A program made the translations under genes and the position numbers. Of a stretch of 64,000 nucleotides of DNA, positions 1-9,262 are shown piece after piece. The notes under the pieces are model-generated. The model was not told the DNA's origin and ran no database searches. It saw nothing but the letters and a program-made list of their open reading frames with translations. Source of the stretch: Dyadobacter sp. CY356 (GTDB taxonomy: Bacteria > Bacteroidota > Bacteroidia > Cytophagales > Spirosomataceae); the NCBI RefSeq assembly GCF_021440195.1, contig NZ_JAJTSZ010000012.1, positions 1 through 64,000 of the forward strand, in the 5' to 3' direction. Position 1 is the first letter of the stretch; every line of letters begins with the position of its first letter.

Positions 1-683
1 TATTCAAATCCAAAAGGGATGACAGTATTGTAAAAAGACATCGGCCTGAGCGGATATTCAAATCCCGAAGCGATGACAGTATTATAGAAAAGACATCGGC
101 CTGAACGGATATTCAAATCCCGAAGGGGTGACAGTATTATAGAAAAGGCATCGGCCTGAGCGGATATTCAAATCCAAAAGGGATGACAGTATTGTAAAAA
201 GACATCGGCCTGAGCGGATATTCAAATCCCGAAGCGATGACAGTATTATAGAAAAGACATCGGCCCGAGCGGATTTTCAAATCCCGATGGGATGACAGTA
301 TTATAGAAAAGACATTGGCCCGAGCGGATATTTAAATCCCGAAGGGATGACAGTATTGTAGAAAGACATCGGCCTGAGCGGATATTCAAATCCCGAAGGG
401 ATGACAGTATTGTAGAAAGACATCGGCCTGAGCGGATTTTCAAATCCCGAAGGGATGACAGTATTATAGAAAGACATCGGCCTGAGCGGATATTCAAATC
501 CCGAAGGGATGACAGTATTATAGAAAAGACATTGCCCTGAGCGGATTTTCAAATCCCGAAGGGATGACAGTATTGTAAAAAGACATCGGCCTGAGCGGAT
601 ATTCAAATCCCGAAGGGATGACAGTATTATAGAAAGACATTGCCCTGAGCGGGTTTTAACCCCAACGGGGTGACATAACCATG
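1..683. repeat. Tandem array of 54-55 bp repeats with hairpin core
   Basis: Twelve head-to-tail units begin at about 1, 55, 110, 165, 219, 274, 329, 383, 437, 491, 546 and 600. A thirteenth, diverged unit begins at 654. The array probably continues left of the window. Each unit carries TCAAATCCCGAAGGGATGAC, in which ATCCC and GGGAT pair around a GAA triloop, then a spacer ending near CATCGGCCTGAGCGGA. Units 1 and 4 are identical and units 2 and 5 differ at two bases, so a block of about 164 bp was duplicated. The last unit has ACCCC-AAC-GGGGT, with both stem sides changed together. Mixed 54 and 55 bp lengths break any reading frame, so the long reverse-strand open frames here are not genes. 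Confidence 0.9.
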
Positions 684-737
684 CTGAAAACGGATTTTGA
701 CAAATGATTTTTGATAACACATAATGTTGTAAAAAAC

Positions 738-1145
738 ATGGCTGAAAATAAAAGAAGACCTAAACCGACACCGGAAAAACCGCCTAAACCGCGCAGAGAA
801 TATAGTTTGTTCAACTGGTTGAACAAATTTTTTCCCCTGGATAAAGTTTTTGGAGATAAGTTGCCCGGAAAAGAAGAGCGCGTTCCGGTCAAATATTTCT
901 ATTATTTTGGATGGATTGTGATCCTTTTAGTAATTTATGAAAGAATCGGTTTTCAATCTGAGGAGTATGTCAGAAGCAGTATCAAACTAAAAAAAGAAGT
1001 TGAAGACTTACGCGCAGAATACACTTCAATCCAGGCTGAATACGAAAAAAGTGGAAAACAATCCGTAGTGATTGAAAAAGTAAAGCCGGATGGACTGGAA
1101 GAAAACCTCAATCCGCCAAAGAAAATTATTATCAGAAAAGAATAA
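738..1145 (+). CDS. ftsL: FtsL-like cell division protein
   Basis: This is a 135-residue bitopic membrane protein. It has a basic, proline-rich cytoplasmic N-terminus (residues 1-50), one membrane helix at about 53-68 (YFGWIVILLVIYERI) and a coiled-coil periplasmic stretch at about 75-105. It ends in a charged tail. The layout fits FtsL, which bridges FtsQ/B and FtsW/I in the divisome. Sequence identity in this family is always low, so the call rests on layout and on position 29 bp before ftsI. ATG 738 is chosen over an in-frame TTG at 711, because 711 lies in the tail of the upstream repeat region. Confidence 0.75.
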   Translation: MAENKRRPKPTPEKPPKPRREYSLFNWLNKFFPLDKVFGDKLPGKEERVPVKYFYYFGWIVILLVIYERIGFQSEEYVRSSIKLKKEVEDLRAEYTSIQAEYEKSGKQSVVIEKVKPDGLEENLNPPKKIIIRKE

Positions 1146-1174
1146 CACTTCATTCCATCATTGTAACATCCGGT

Positions 1175-3322
1175 ATGAAAAGCGATATAGACAGCGGCCA
1201 GAATAATAAAAAAGCACTGATTTACCGGGCTCGTATAGTAGCCCTGTTTCTGATTGTTTTTGCCATCATGGTTTTCGGGAAACTGATTCAGGTTCAGTAT
1301 TATGCCAAATTTAAAGGGAAAACCTGGGCGGAGTATGCAGAAAAAAATGACCTGAAACTGGATACAATTCCGGCCATGCGGGGAAGTATTTTTTCGAGTG
1401 ACGGAAGTTTGCTGGCCACGTCGCTGCCTTATTATTATGTTGGATTTGACACCAAAGTGGCTGACTCAACATATTTTTATGATAACGTTGATCAGCTGGC
1501 AAGGCTGCTAGTAAAGAATTTTGGTGAAAATACTTTTGATGGCTACCGGGATAAAATTATCCGATACAGAAAAAGTAAAAACAAACGATATTTAAGATTA
1601 AAAAATAAGGAAATCGGCTATCTTGAAAGGGAAAAAGTAAAGGAATGGCCATTCTTCACCCGCGCAAAAAAGGGTGGGGGAGGAAAGTTTGAAATGATTT
1701 ATAAACGCTACAAACCTTTTAGTCCAATGGCCGACCGTACCATTGGCGGAACGGATCCTAAAAGCGGCCGTGGATATATTGGAATTGAAGCAAGTTTTGA
1801 CCAAAAACTGGAAGGAAAAGACGGGATAAACTGGGTGGAACTGGTGGAAGGCGGAATAAAAATTCCTGTGGGCGACAATTTGAATATTCAGCCTGAAACG
1901 GGTAAAGACGTTTATACAACGCTGGATATGACTTTTCAGGATATGGCAGAAATTGCGCTAAGACGGAAATTAACCGAAGCGCAGGCGGATTTTGGCTGCG
2001 TGATTGTGATGGAAGTGGCAACCGGCGAAATCCGTGCGATGGCTAATCTGACAAAACGCCCTGACAATAAATACGAAGAAGTTTTTAATTACGCTTTGGC
2101 CGGAAGTACAGATCCGGGTTCCACTTTCAAGCTGCCCACCATGATGGCGCTTTTGGAAGAAACCAAAATGGATCCGAACAAAGTCACGGTCAATACCGGT
2201 GCGGGCTCTATTCGTTTCAGAGGACTTTCCATTAATGATTCAAAACGAGGCGGACATGGTATTTTAACAGCTGCACAGGTTTTTGAAAAATCATCCAATA
2301 TTGGTGTTCATTTGCTGATGCAGCGTTATTTTTTCTCAAAACCTGATAAATATCTGGGTTACCTGAAACAATTCCACCTGACTGAACCGACGGGGATTCA
2401 TATGAAAGGAGAAAATCCTCCTTACATTAAAAACCGCTCTTCAAAGCAGTGGAATAATTATTCGCTGACTTTTATGTCATACGGATATGAAATGCGGATG
2501 ACACCTCTTCAAACGCTTGCCATGTACAATGCCGTTGCTAATGATGGCTATTGGGTTAGGCCGATGGTGGTAAGAGAAATCCGGAGTGCAGAAAAGGTCG
2601 AAGATAAAATTCTGCCTTACGTATCAGAAAAGCCAATTTGTTCTCCCGAAACTTTACGCAAAATAAAGATTATGCTGGAAGGGGTGGTTGAACATGGTTC
2701 TGCAAAAAACATCAAAACAGACCTTTACAGAATAGCCGGCAAAACGGGAACTGCTCAGAAATTGATCAATGGGATTCACACCGCCGGGAAATATTATACC
2801 TCTTTCGCGGGTTATTTTCCAGCTAACAAGCCAAAATATAGCTGTATTGTAATCATTGATACGCCGCGTGGTGCCAAAGAAAATTATCAGCTTTATGCGG
2901 GGAGTGTGGCTGCGCCGGTTTTCAAAGAAGTTGCCGACAGGATTTATGCCCATGATGTCAGCATCCAGAAAACCCAGAAAGACACTACAAGCGGTGAGGA
3001 TAAACTCGTAAGATGGGCTGGCCGGACTTCTGATTTAAAGGTAATTGGTGAAGAATTGAAGCTTGCCGCGTTGCCGGAAGATGCTCAGGAATATACAGCA
3101 GGTTCGGTGATCGCGAGAAATAAGGCAAAATGGAAGTCCCAAAATATTGAATCAAAGGACATCCCCGATTTGCAGGGAATGGCGATGCGGGATGCGTTAT
3201 ATATTTTGGAAAATAAAGGGTTCCGGGTCACCTTTAAGGGCTCCGGGAAGGTAGTGGAGCAGTCACTTCCGCCTGGCAATAATAAAAGCGGACTTAAAAC
3301 GATCCTGTTAACATTACAGTAA
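1175..3322 (+). CDS. ftsI: Division-specific peptidoglycan transpeptidase FtsI (PBP3) with PASTA domain
   Basis: This class B penicillin-binding protein of 715 residues cross-links septal peptidoglycan in the periplasm. It has one N-terminal membrane anchor (about residues 17-43), a dimerisation region containing the RGSIFSSDG segment, and a transpeptidase domain. The three active-site motifs are S316-TF-K319, S373-S-N375 and K523-TGT. A single C-terminal PASTA domain occupies about 665-715. PASTA domains are associated with muropeptide or beta-lactam binding. The gene lies between ftsL and murE with short gaps and is presumably co-transcribed with them. Confidence 0.95.
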   Translation: MKSDIDSGQNNKKALIYRARIVALFLIVFAIMVFGKLIQVQYYAKFKGKTWAEYAEKNDLKLDTIPAMRGSIFSSDGSLLATSLPYYYVGFDTKVADSTYFYDNVDQLARLLVKNFGENTFDGYRDKIIRYRKSKNKRYLRLKNKEIGYLEREKVKEWPFFTRAKKGGGGKFEMIYKRYKPFSPMADRTIGGTDPKSGRGYIGIEASFDQKLEGKDGINWVELVEGGIKIPVGDNLNIQPETGKDVYTTLDMTFQDMAEIALRRKLTEAQADFGCVIVMEVATGEIRAMANLTKRPDNKYEEVFNYALAGSTDPGSTFKLPTMMALLEETKMDPNKVTVNTGAGSIRFRGLSINDSKRGGHGILTAAQVFEKSSNIGVHLLMQRYFFSKPDKYLGYLKQFHLTEPTGIHMKGENPPYIKNRSSKQWNNYSLTFMSYGYEMRMTPLQTLAMYNAVANDGYWVRPMVVREIRSAEKVEDKILPYVSEKPICSPETLRKIKIMLEGVVEHGSAKNIKTDLYRIAGKTGTAQKLINGIHTAGKYYTSFAGYFPANKPKYSCIVIIDTPRGAKENYQLYAGSVAAPVFKEVADRIYAHDVSIQKTQKDTTSGEDKLVRWAGRTSDLKVIGEELKLAALPEDAQEYTAGSVIARNKAKWKSQNIESKDIPDLQGMAMRDALYILENKGFRVTFKGSGKVVEQSLPPGNNKSGLKTILLTLQ

Positions 3323-3331
3323 AATCCATTT

Positions 3332-4807
3332 ATGGAAAGTATTCAAAAATCAATTCATAGTATAGTAGATGGGATTGCAGATGTAGTAATCCACGGATCT
3401 GAAAATGTTGTTGTCAATAAAATTATAATCGACTCGCGTCGCGTCCTGCCGGGGAGTTTATTTGTTGCATTAAGAGGCACGCAGGTAGATGGGCATCAGT
3501 TTATGGACACAGCGGCCGATTTAGGCGCGGTTGCAATTCTTTGTGAAGAACTACCAAAAACATTACGTAAAGGAGTTTCTTATATTCAGGTAATTGATTC
3601 GGCCGAGGCGATGGGATATGTGGCTGCTTCTTTTTACGATCAGCCTTCAAAGAAAGTAACACTTGTAGGGGTTACCGGTACGAATGGAAAGACCTCGGTC
3701 GCTACCTTTCTTTTCCAGCTTTTTCGCGCTTTGGGATACCGTTGCGGGTTATTATCGACGGTTCAAAACCAGATTGAAGACGAAGTTATCCCTTCCACGC
3801 ATACCACACCAGATGCCGTTGCGCTTAATGAGCTGCTGGCATTAATGCTGGAAAAAGGCTGCTCACATGTTTTTATGGAGGTTAGTTCGCATTCCGTGGC
3901 GCAGCACAGGATTACTGGTTTGAAATTTGCCGGCGGGATATTTACCAATATAACCCACGATCACCTGGACTTTCATAAAACTTTTGATAATTACATTAAA
4001 GCCAAAAAAGGATTTTTTGATCAGTTACCGAAAAATGCTTTTGCCCTTGTAAACATTGACGACCGCCGTGGTTCTGTGATGGTTCAGAATACCAAAGCAC
4101 GGATTGAAACTTATTCATTGCAAACTGTGGCAACTTATCACGGAAAAATCCTTTCCGATACGCTGACCGGGATGCATATGGAGATCAACAATCAGGAAGT
4201 ATGGTTTCGGGTAATTGGCCGGTTTAATGCATACAATCTGCTTTCTGTTTATGGTGCGGCACTGGCGTTGGGCGAAATGCCGGAAGAAGTTTTAACTGCA
4301 CTTTCGAATCTTAACAGTCCTCCGGGAAGATTTGAACAAATCCATTCTGCCGATAATATTGTTGGTATTGTGGATTATGCCCATACGCCGGATGCTTTGG
4401 AAAACGTACTTCAAACAATTGCACATTTACGTCATGGAAATGAGCAGGTAATTACAATTGTCGGCTGCGGCGGAAATCGTGATGCTGAGAAAAGGCCAAA
4501 AATGGCTGAAATTGCCTGCAATTTAAGCACAAGGGTAATTCTTACTTCTGACAATCCGCGTTACGAAGATCCACAGGATATTTTGGATCAGATGCTGAAA
4601 GGCGTGCCGCCTTTGAAATATAAAAATACATCTGTTATCCCCGACCGTCATGAAGCGATTTTCAAAGCCGTAGCGGAATCAAATCCGGAAGATATCATTT
4701 TGATTGCCGGAAAAGGTCATGAAACTTATCAGGATATCCGTGGTGTGAAACATGATTTTGACGACAGGCTGGTATTAAAAGAAGCATTTTTAAAGTTTCA
4801 TTCCTAA
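3332..4807 (+). CDS. murE: UDP-MurNAc-L-Ala-D-Glu:meso-diaminopimelate ligase MurE
   Basis: This 491-residue cytoplasmic Mur ligase adds the third residue of the peptidoglycan stem peptide. It shows the Mur-ligase P-loop GVTGTNGKTS at residues 113-122. It also has the DNPRYEDP motif at 407-414, which in characterised MurE enzymes goes with meso-diaminopimelate rather than lysine. Other family landmarks are the HTTPDA segment, the MEVSSHS segment and GKGHETYQ near the C-terminus. The start lies 9 bp after the ftsI stop, which indicates an operon. Confidence 0.96.
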   Translation: MESIQKSIHSIVDGIADVVIHGSENVVVNKIIIDSRRVLPGSLFVALRGTQVDGHQFMDTAADLGAVAILCEELPKTLRKGVSYIQVIDSAEAMGYVAASFYDQPSKKVTLVGVTGTNGKTSVATFLFQLFRALGYRCGLLSTVQNQIEDEVIPSTHTTPDAVALNELLALMLEKGCSHVFMEVSSHSVAQHRITGLKFAGGIFTNITHDHLDFHKTFDNYIKAKKGFFDQLPKNAFALVNIDDRRGSVMVQNTKARIETYSLQTVATYHGKILSDTLTGMHMEINNQEVWFRVIGRFNAYNLLSVYGAALALGEMPEEVLTALSNLNSPPGRFEQIHSADNIVGIVDYAHTPDALENVLQTIAHLRHGNEQVITIVGCGGNRDAEKRPKMAEIACNLSTRVILTSDNPRYEDPQDILDQMLKGVPPLKYKNTSVIPDRHEAIFKAVAESNPEDIILIAGKGHETYQDIRGVKHDFDDRLVLKEAFLKFHS

Positions 4808-4831
4808 AAAGAATAAAAATACAGGCCTCCA

Positions 4832-4862
4832 TTGCGTAGTCTGCAAGAAAAAGGCAACTTTG
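4832..4862 (+). promoter_or_regulatory. Possible housekeeping promoter before mraY
   Basis: A TTG at 4832-4834 and CAACTTTG at 4855-4862 are 20 bp apart. They resemble the Bacteroidota -33 TTTG and -7 TAnnTTTG boxes, with one mismatch in the -7 box. The 77 bp gap before mraY is the longest inside the cluster, so an internal promoter is plausible but unproven. Confidence 0.3.
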
Positions 4863-4884
4863 CAAGTGCTAATCAAGATTTTAC

Positions 4885-6099
4885 ATGCTCTATTACCTAT
4901 TCGACTACCTAGACAAGCAATTTAACATACCCGGAGCCGGCGTATTTCAATATATTTCTTTCCGTGCCCTTGGAGCAACGGTACTATCGCTTTTTATTGC
5001 GGCAACCTACGGAAAATGGATTATCAACTTTCTGCGCAGACAGCAGGTTGGCGAATCTATCCGAGATCTGGGTCTGGAAGGACAAATGGAAAAAACAGGA
5101 ACGCCAACCATGGGTGGATTTATTATCCTCGCTTCGCTCCTGATTCCGGTATTATTGTTTGCCAAACTTTCCAATGTTTACATTGTTTTGTTGATCATAA
5201 CAGCAGTATGGACTGGTATGATTGGGTTTGTTGATGATTATCTTAAAAAATTCAAAAATAATAAGGAAGGTCTCCACGGAAGATTTAAAATTGTCGGCCA
5301 GGTTGGACTTGGCCTGATTGTCGGATTGACTCTTTCTTTCAACGACCATGTTAAAATCCGTATTTACGACCAGCCATTATTGAGCTCTTCACTTGGCGAA
5401 GTGCAGCGTTACCGGGATGTTGTCCATCCGATGGTAACAACGCTTCCTTTTTCAAAAAACAATGAATTTGACTACCGGACTTTACTTTTCGGCTGGCTTC
5501 CGGAAGAATATACCTGGGTGATCTACACGATAATAGCCATTTTCATCATCACCGCCGTTTCCAACGGAGCCAATATTACAGATGGAATTGACGGTCTTGC
5601 GGCTGGTGTTTCAGGGATTATTGCACTTACATTTGGGGTTTTAGCATATCTGTCAGGAAATACACGTTTCTCTCAGTATCTGAATATCATGTATATCCCG
5701 AATTCTGGTGAGCTTGTAATTTTCTGTGCTGCTTTTGTCGGGGCTTGTGTCGGATTTCTCTGGTATAATGCCTATCCTGCGCAGGTTTTTATGGGCGATA
5801 CCGGGAGTTTGATGCTTGGAGGTGTTATTGCAGTTTTGGCACTTGCCATCAGAAAAGAATTAATGATTCCGATTGCATGCGGTATATTTCTTGCCGAGAA
5901 TATATCTGTAATCATGCAAGTCAGCTATTTTAAGTATACCAAAAGAAAATTTGGAGAAGGCAGGCGGATTTTACTCATGTCGCCGCTTCATCATCATTAC
6001 CAGAAAAAAGGTATACATGAAGCAAAAATCGTAACACGCTTCTGGATCGTCGGTATCATTCTAGCTATTATGACACTGGCAACATTGAAATTAAGATAA
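4885..6099 (+). CDS. mraY: Phospho-MurNAc-pentapeptide translocase MraY
   Basis: This polytopic inner-membrane enzyme of 404 residues transfers phospho-MurNAc-pentapeptide to undecaprenyl phosphate, giving lipid I. Family motifs are all present: the Asp pair at 117-118 in GFVDDYLK, TDGIDGLAAG at 232-241, MGDTGSL at 303-309 and the His cluster SPLHHHY around 367-372. It is longer than the typical proteobacterial enzyme of about 360 residues, because of an extra loop at about 160-215. It is the last cell-wall gene here: a terminator follows immediately and murD/ftsW/murG are absent. Confidence 0.96.
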   Translation: MLYYLFDYLDKQFNIPGAGVFQYISFRALGATVLSLFIAATYGKWIINFLRRQQVGESIRDLGLEGQMEKTGTPTMGGFIILASLLIPVLLFAKLSNVYIVLLIITAVWTGMIGFVDDYLKKFKNNKEGLHGRFKIVGQVGLGLIVGLTLSFNDHVKIRIYDQPLLSSSLGEVQRYRDVVHPMVTTLPFSKNNEFDYRTLLFGWLPEEYTWVIYTIIAIFIITAVSNGANITDGIDGLAAGVSGIIALTFGVLAYLSGNTRFSQYLNIMYIPNSGELVIFCAAFVGACVGFLWYNAYPAQVFMGDTGSLMLGGVIAVLALAIRKELMIPIACGIFLAENISVIMQVSYFKYTKRKFGEGRRILLMSPLHHHYQKKGIHEAKIVTRFWIVGIILAIMTLATLKLR

Positions 6100-6102
6100 A
6101 AC

Positions 6103-6143
6103 AAATAAGCCCGTCAGAGATTCTGGTGGGCTTATTTATTTTT
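6103..6143 (+). terminator. Intrinsic terminator after mraY
   Basis: A perfect 10 bp stem (AAATAAGCCC at 6103-6112 with its complement at 6128-6137) and a 15 nt loop are followed by T-rich sequence. It ends the ftsL-ftsI-murE-mraY transcript. It may also serve the convergent gene that ends at 6156. Confidence 0.8.
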
Positions 6144-6155
6144 CGTTGCTATCAG

Positions 6156-6731
6156 CTATCTTCCGACAGCCTCGCTATATCTTCTAGGATCATATCCTTT
6201 TGCAAAAAGCGGATATTGATCAAAAATCCTTCTTACAACACTCCGGTAATGATTATTTGAGTTTTCAACACCTTTGAAAATACCCGACGCATAACCTCTC
6301 CAAACAACCTGATCGCTTTCCGCATCAATTAAAGAAACGATCAATGTTCCTTTGTCGAGGGCATATTTTATTGGCTCATACCGGAAACCATCATTTTCAG
6401 TATCTACCCAGTTTTTAATGACCGGCTGCATATAACCCTGATACCGAAGGTTATCATAGAAAATACCATAATTCACTAACAAAGTGGGTTTTTCGGCGGT
6501 AAGCTTGTAGCCCCTTACCTGCATCTGGCGACGAATAGCCTCGTAAATCTCTGTACAAAGATTGTTAGTATCCCGCTCACATTCCAGAAATGTATAGGAA
6601 GAGTAATCTTTAAAGTTTGTTTCATAACTGTAGTCGTGTTCAACAAATACTTTACGACCACCCGAACAACCCGCTAATATCAATATCACTAATAAAGCGG
6701 CATAAGGTTTAATAGACTTCAGCATAAGCAA
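6156..6731 (-). CDS. DUF4136-family lipoprotein
   Basis: This 191-residue protein has a lipoprotein signal peptide ending LILAGC (Cys at about 22). The mature part carries the DUF4136 pattern: an early YSYETNFKDYSSYTF segment, a central stretch on growth of the AxKPTLLVNY type, and LIVSLIDAESDQVVWRGYASG near the C-terminus. DUF4136 proteins are envelope lipoproteins of unknown biochemical role. It is convergent with mraY across a terminator and stands alone. A second ATG two codons downstream is also possible as the start. Confidence 0.8.
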   Translation of the reverse strand: MLMLKSIKPYAALLVILILAGCSGGRKVFVEHDYSYETNFKDYSSYTFLECERDTNNLCTEIYEAIRRQMQVRGYKLTAEKPTLLVNYGIFYDNLRYQGYMQPVIKNWVDTENDGFRYEPIKYALDKGTLIVSLIDAESDQVVWRGYASGIFKGVENSNNHYRSVVRRIFDQYPLFAKGYDPRRYSEAVGR

Positions 6732-6817
6732 TTAATTTGTCAGGTTATGAATAGATATTATTTACTCTAAAATTGAAAACCCACTAATCAATAGCTTATG
6801 CCGTCCTGTCACCAGAT

Positions 6818-7852
6818 CTACCCCATGTAATAAGCTACTGCTTTACGCATTTCTGAAACGGAAACCACGATGTCATACCCACATTTCCCTGCTCCTTCCA
6901 GAAGAGAAAAACGAATCTCGTTTCCTCTGTTCTTTTTGTCTTGTCGTGTCAATGCAATAATTGCTTCAACATCTGCCTCCTTAATCACAACTCTGCCGTA
7001 AGTAGCAAAGATAAATTCCTCAATATCAATCAAGGTTTTATGATCAATAAGACCTTTTTTATAGGAAAGGTAACTTTCCATGACCATACCAACTGCAATT
7101 GCTTCGCCGTGGTATAATCTTTCATTCTCACTTTTTCCAAGGAAATACGTTTCAACTGCGTGCCCAAGCGTATGTCCGAAATTCAAAATCTTCCTTAATC
7201 CTTTTTCCGTCGGATCCTGATTTACAATTTCCTGTTTGATCTTAACCGAATGTGCGATAAGATCGGCCCAGTTTTGTTCTTCAAAATCATTCTGACGTAT
7301 TACTTTCCATTTATCTGCATCCGCAATCAGGCAATGTTTAATTATCTCTGCAAAGCCCGAACGTATTTCTCTTTCCGGTAAAGTTTTTAAAAAAAACGGA
7401 TCAATCAATACACTTTTTGGAATATTAAAAACACCTAAATGATTTTTAAATCCCTGAAAATCAATTCCCAGTTTTCCACCCACACTCGCATCCACCTGTG
7501 AAAGCAAAGTCGTCGGCACCTGTATAAAATCTATTCCACGCTTGTAAACTGCCGCACAAAATCCCCCCATATCCCCTATCACACCACCACCGATATTGAT
7601 CACTAACGAGTGTCTGTCAAGTTCTGAGGCTGTCATGGATTCCCAAATGGTTTCGCATGTTGCCAGCACTTTGTGTTTTTCTCCGCCGGGCACAGTTACA
7701 AGTTTGTGTTTCCCTAAAAGAGGCTTAATCAATGAATAACAGTACTTTCTGGTATTGTTATCTGCTATTACAATTACTTTTGAATACTGCCCGGAATTTA
7801 TAAACTCTGGTAAACTTTCGGTAATGGGTGCTAAAACTACGGACTGAGTCAT
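6818..7852 (-). CDS. aroB: 3-dehydroquinate synthase AroB
   Basis: This 344-residue enzyme converts DAHP to 3-dehydroquinate, the second step of the shikimate pathway, using NAD and a divalent metal. The NAD-binding glycine motif GGGVIGDMGG is at 88-97, and PTTLLSQVDASVGGK at 113-127 is characteristic. Metal-site candidates are Glu169 in GFAEIIKH, the His residues in FGHTLGHAVE (225-234) and the YHGEAIAVGM motif (247-256). Length and motif order are normal for the family. No other aro gene is adjacent. Confidence 0.95.
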   Translation of the reverse strand: MTQSVVLAPITESLPEFINSGQYSKVIVIADNNTRKYCYSLIKPLLGKHKLVTVPGGEKHKVLATCETIWESMTASELDRHSLVINIGGGVIGDMGGFCAAVYKRGIDFIQVPTTLLSQVDASVGGKLGIDFQGFKNHLGVFNIPKSVLIDPFFLKTLPEREIRSGFAEIIKHCLIADADKWKVIRQNDFEEQNWADLIAHSVKIKQEIVNQDPTEKGLRKILNFGHTLGHAVETYFLGKSENERLYHGEAIAVGMVMESYLSYKKGLIDHKTLIDIEEFIFATYGRVVIKEADVEAIIALTRQDKKNRGNEIRFSLLEGAGKCGYDIVVSVSEMRKAVAYYMG

Positions 7853-8029
7853 TCTAATAATTCAATAAAAATACAATGCTCATCAAATATACGATGATGG
7901 GCACTTAATGGATGCGTGAAAATTTAAAAAAATTAATATATTATTTTGAAAATCTTGCTTTAAGGTATGAAATATTGGGTTGAAAGTCAAAATATTACTG
8001 ATTTGTATATTAATGACTTTTTCTAAAAG

Positions 8030-9256
8030 TTACTCCATATCCCTGAAAGACCTTTTTTCTCTTCCAAATTTAAGCGCCAAAGTAATAATATGTGCATTCA
8101 GGCCATTAGAACGATGGAAATATGTATATCGCAAATTTAATTCATCAAAGGAAATTCTCCTGGTTAAATATTGAGAAGGAAGAAATCTCAGATTTATGCC
8201 CGGCTTGTATGTTTGGAAAGATGACAGATCATAATCTGATGTGTAATATTTCTCTGCGATATTATGTTGTTTGTAAGGCTTGAAATAATCAGAACCAGAC
8301 TGTTTGTAATATCTGAAAAACGATGCGATGGTCCATTGGTGAGAAAGTTTCACAGCCGCTTCAAGCTCAATACTATTACCGAGTATATCAAAACTATCCC
8401 AATAAAAACCATAATTTAATTTCAGAATTGTGCGGCTGCCCATGAAATAATTCAGTCGCAGGCTAACCGGAAATTTAAAACGATCACCCGGCAGGTTTTC
8501 AACTTTCAACGAATCATTGTTGAAATATACCCGGTGAAAAGAAGTTGAAAGTAATCCTTTTTGATAAGCAAATTCAGGAAAAATACCGAGTACAAGCCGA
8601 GGATTTATGCTTTGGGTAAAACCGAGTTTGACATTATAAGAATCCCGGCGGTAATTGTCAAACCACTTTTTATACCGGAGCTCAACGGGATAAATTAATT
8701 TTACCGCATGATAATAATCCGGATCAAGTCTTCCCCATCTTAGATCATCAAAATATGCCTGTAAATCAATAGAAAAAGTTCTGGTTTTTGAAGGATTAAC
8801 GTAGTCCGCCGAAGCAAAAAACGGAATGGACATATAATCTGATTCGATTGAAAAACCGGAACCGATCCCCAGTCTGATATCCTTTTTTTTCAACTGCCGC
8901 TGGTAATTCAGTGTACCGTAAGACCGCGTGTCTCTTCTTGATGCGGACGACATGACAAAATCAATATTATCCACTGATGCAGAACTGATTACATCTGCAC
9001 CGCCGACAAACCGGATCGTGTTAAATTCTTTGAAAGTATGAGCAATGCGCACAGACGGAGAATAAACAGTCATTTTCTCAGTACCTATTCCACCAGTAAC
9101 CGCCGAGTTATGCCCATTCTGAATATAATGCGAATAAACAACTTCAATATCGGTTTTTGAGATCGTACTTTTTTGATAGGCACTATCAGCAGTCTGTGCC
9201 TTCGCCTTAAATAAAAATATACTAAGTAACCCTGCCAGTAAAAATTTTCTTTTCAT
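8030..9256 (-). CDS. DUF3570 outer-membrane beta-barrel protein
   Basis: This 408-residue secreted protein has a signal peptide (FLLAGLLSIFLFKAKAQ). Alternating aromatic and hydrophobic beta strands run throughout, as expected of an outer-membrane barrel. It matches the DUF3570 family by overall pattern, including the N-terminal DIEVVYSHYIQNG segment and the C-terminal FDELNLRYTYFHRSNGL. It is the last gene of a module with thioredoxin, ApbE and DUF4266 genes, and its start lies 6 bp after the DUF4266 stop. The function of the family is unknown. The barrel role is inference. Confidence 0.75.
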   Translation of the reverse strand: MKRKFLLAGLLSIFLFKAKAQTADSAYQKSTISKTDIEVVYSHYIQNGHNSAVTGGIGTEKMTVYSPSVRIAHTFKEFNTIRFVGGADVISSASVDNIDFVMSSASRRDTRSYGTLNYQRQLKKKDIRLGIGSGFSIESDYMSIPFFASADYVNPSKTRTFSIDLQAYFDDLRWGRLDPDYYHAVKLIYPVELRYKKWFDNYRRDSYNVKLGFTQSINPRLVLGIFPEFAYQKGLLSTSFHRVYFNNDSLKVENLPGDRFKFPVSLRLNYFMGSRTILKLNYGFYWDSFDILGNSIELEAAVKLSHQWTIASFFRYYKQSGSDYFKPYKQHNIAEKYYTSDYDLSSFQTYKPGINLRFLPSQYLTRRISFDELNLRYTYFHRSNGLNAHIITLALKFGREKRSFRDME

Positions 9257-9262
9257 AATACG

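Noticed and set aside
1..683. CRISPR array
   Set aside because: Whole 54-55 bp units repeat end to end. There are no unique spacers and no cas genes.
246..720. Long reverse-strand open frames across the 5' array
   Set aside because: They only translate the repeat (SLRDLNIRSG pattern). Units of 54 and 55 bp shift the frame, and no start signal or normal protein composition is present.
7853..8029. Small plus-strand gene between aroB and the DUF3570 gene
   Set aside because: The only open frame there runs antisense into the DUF3570 gene and has no coding character or start signal.
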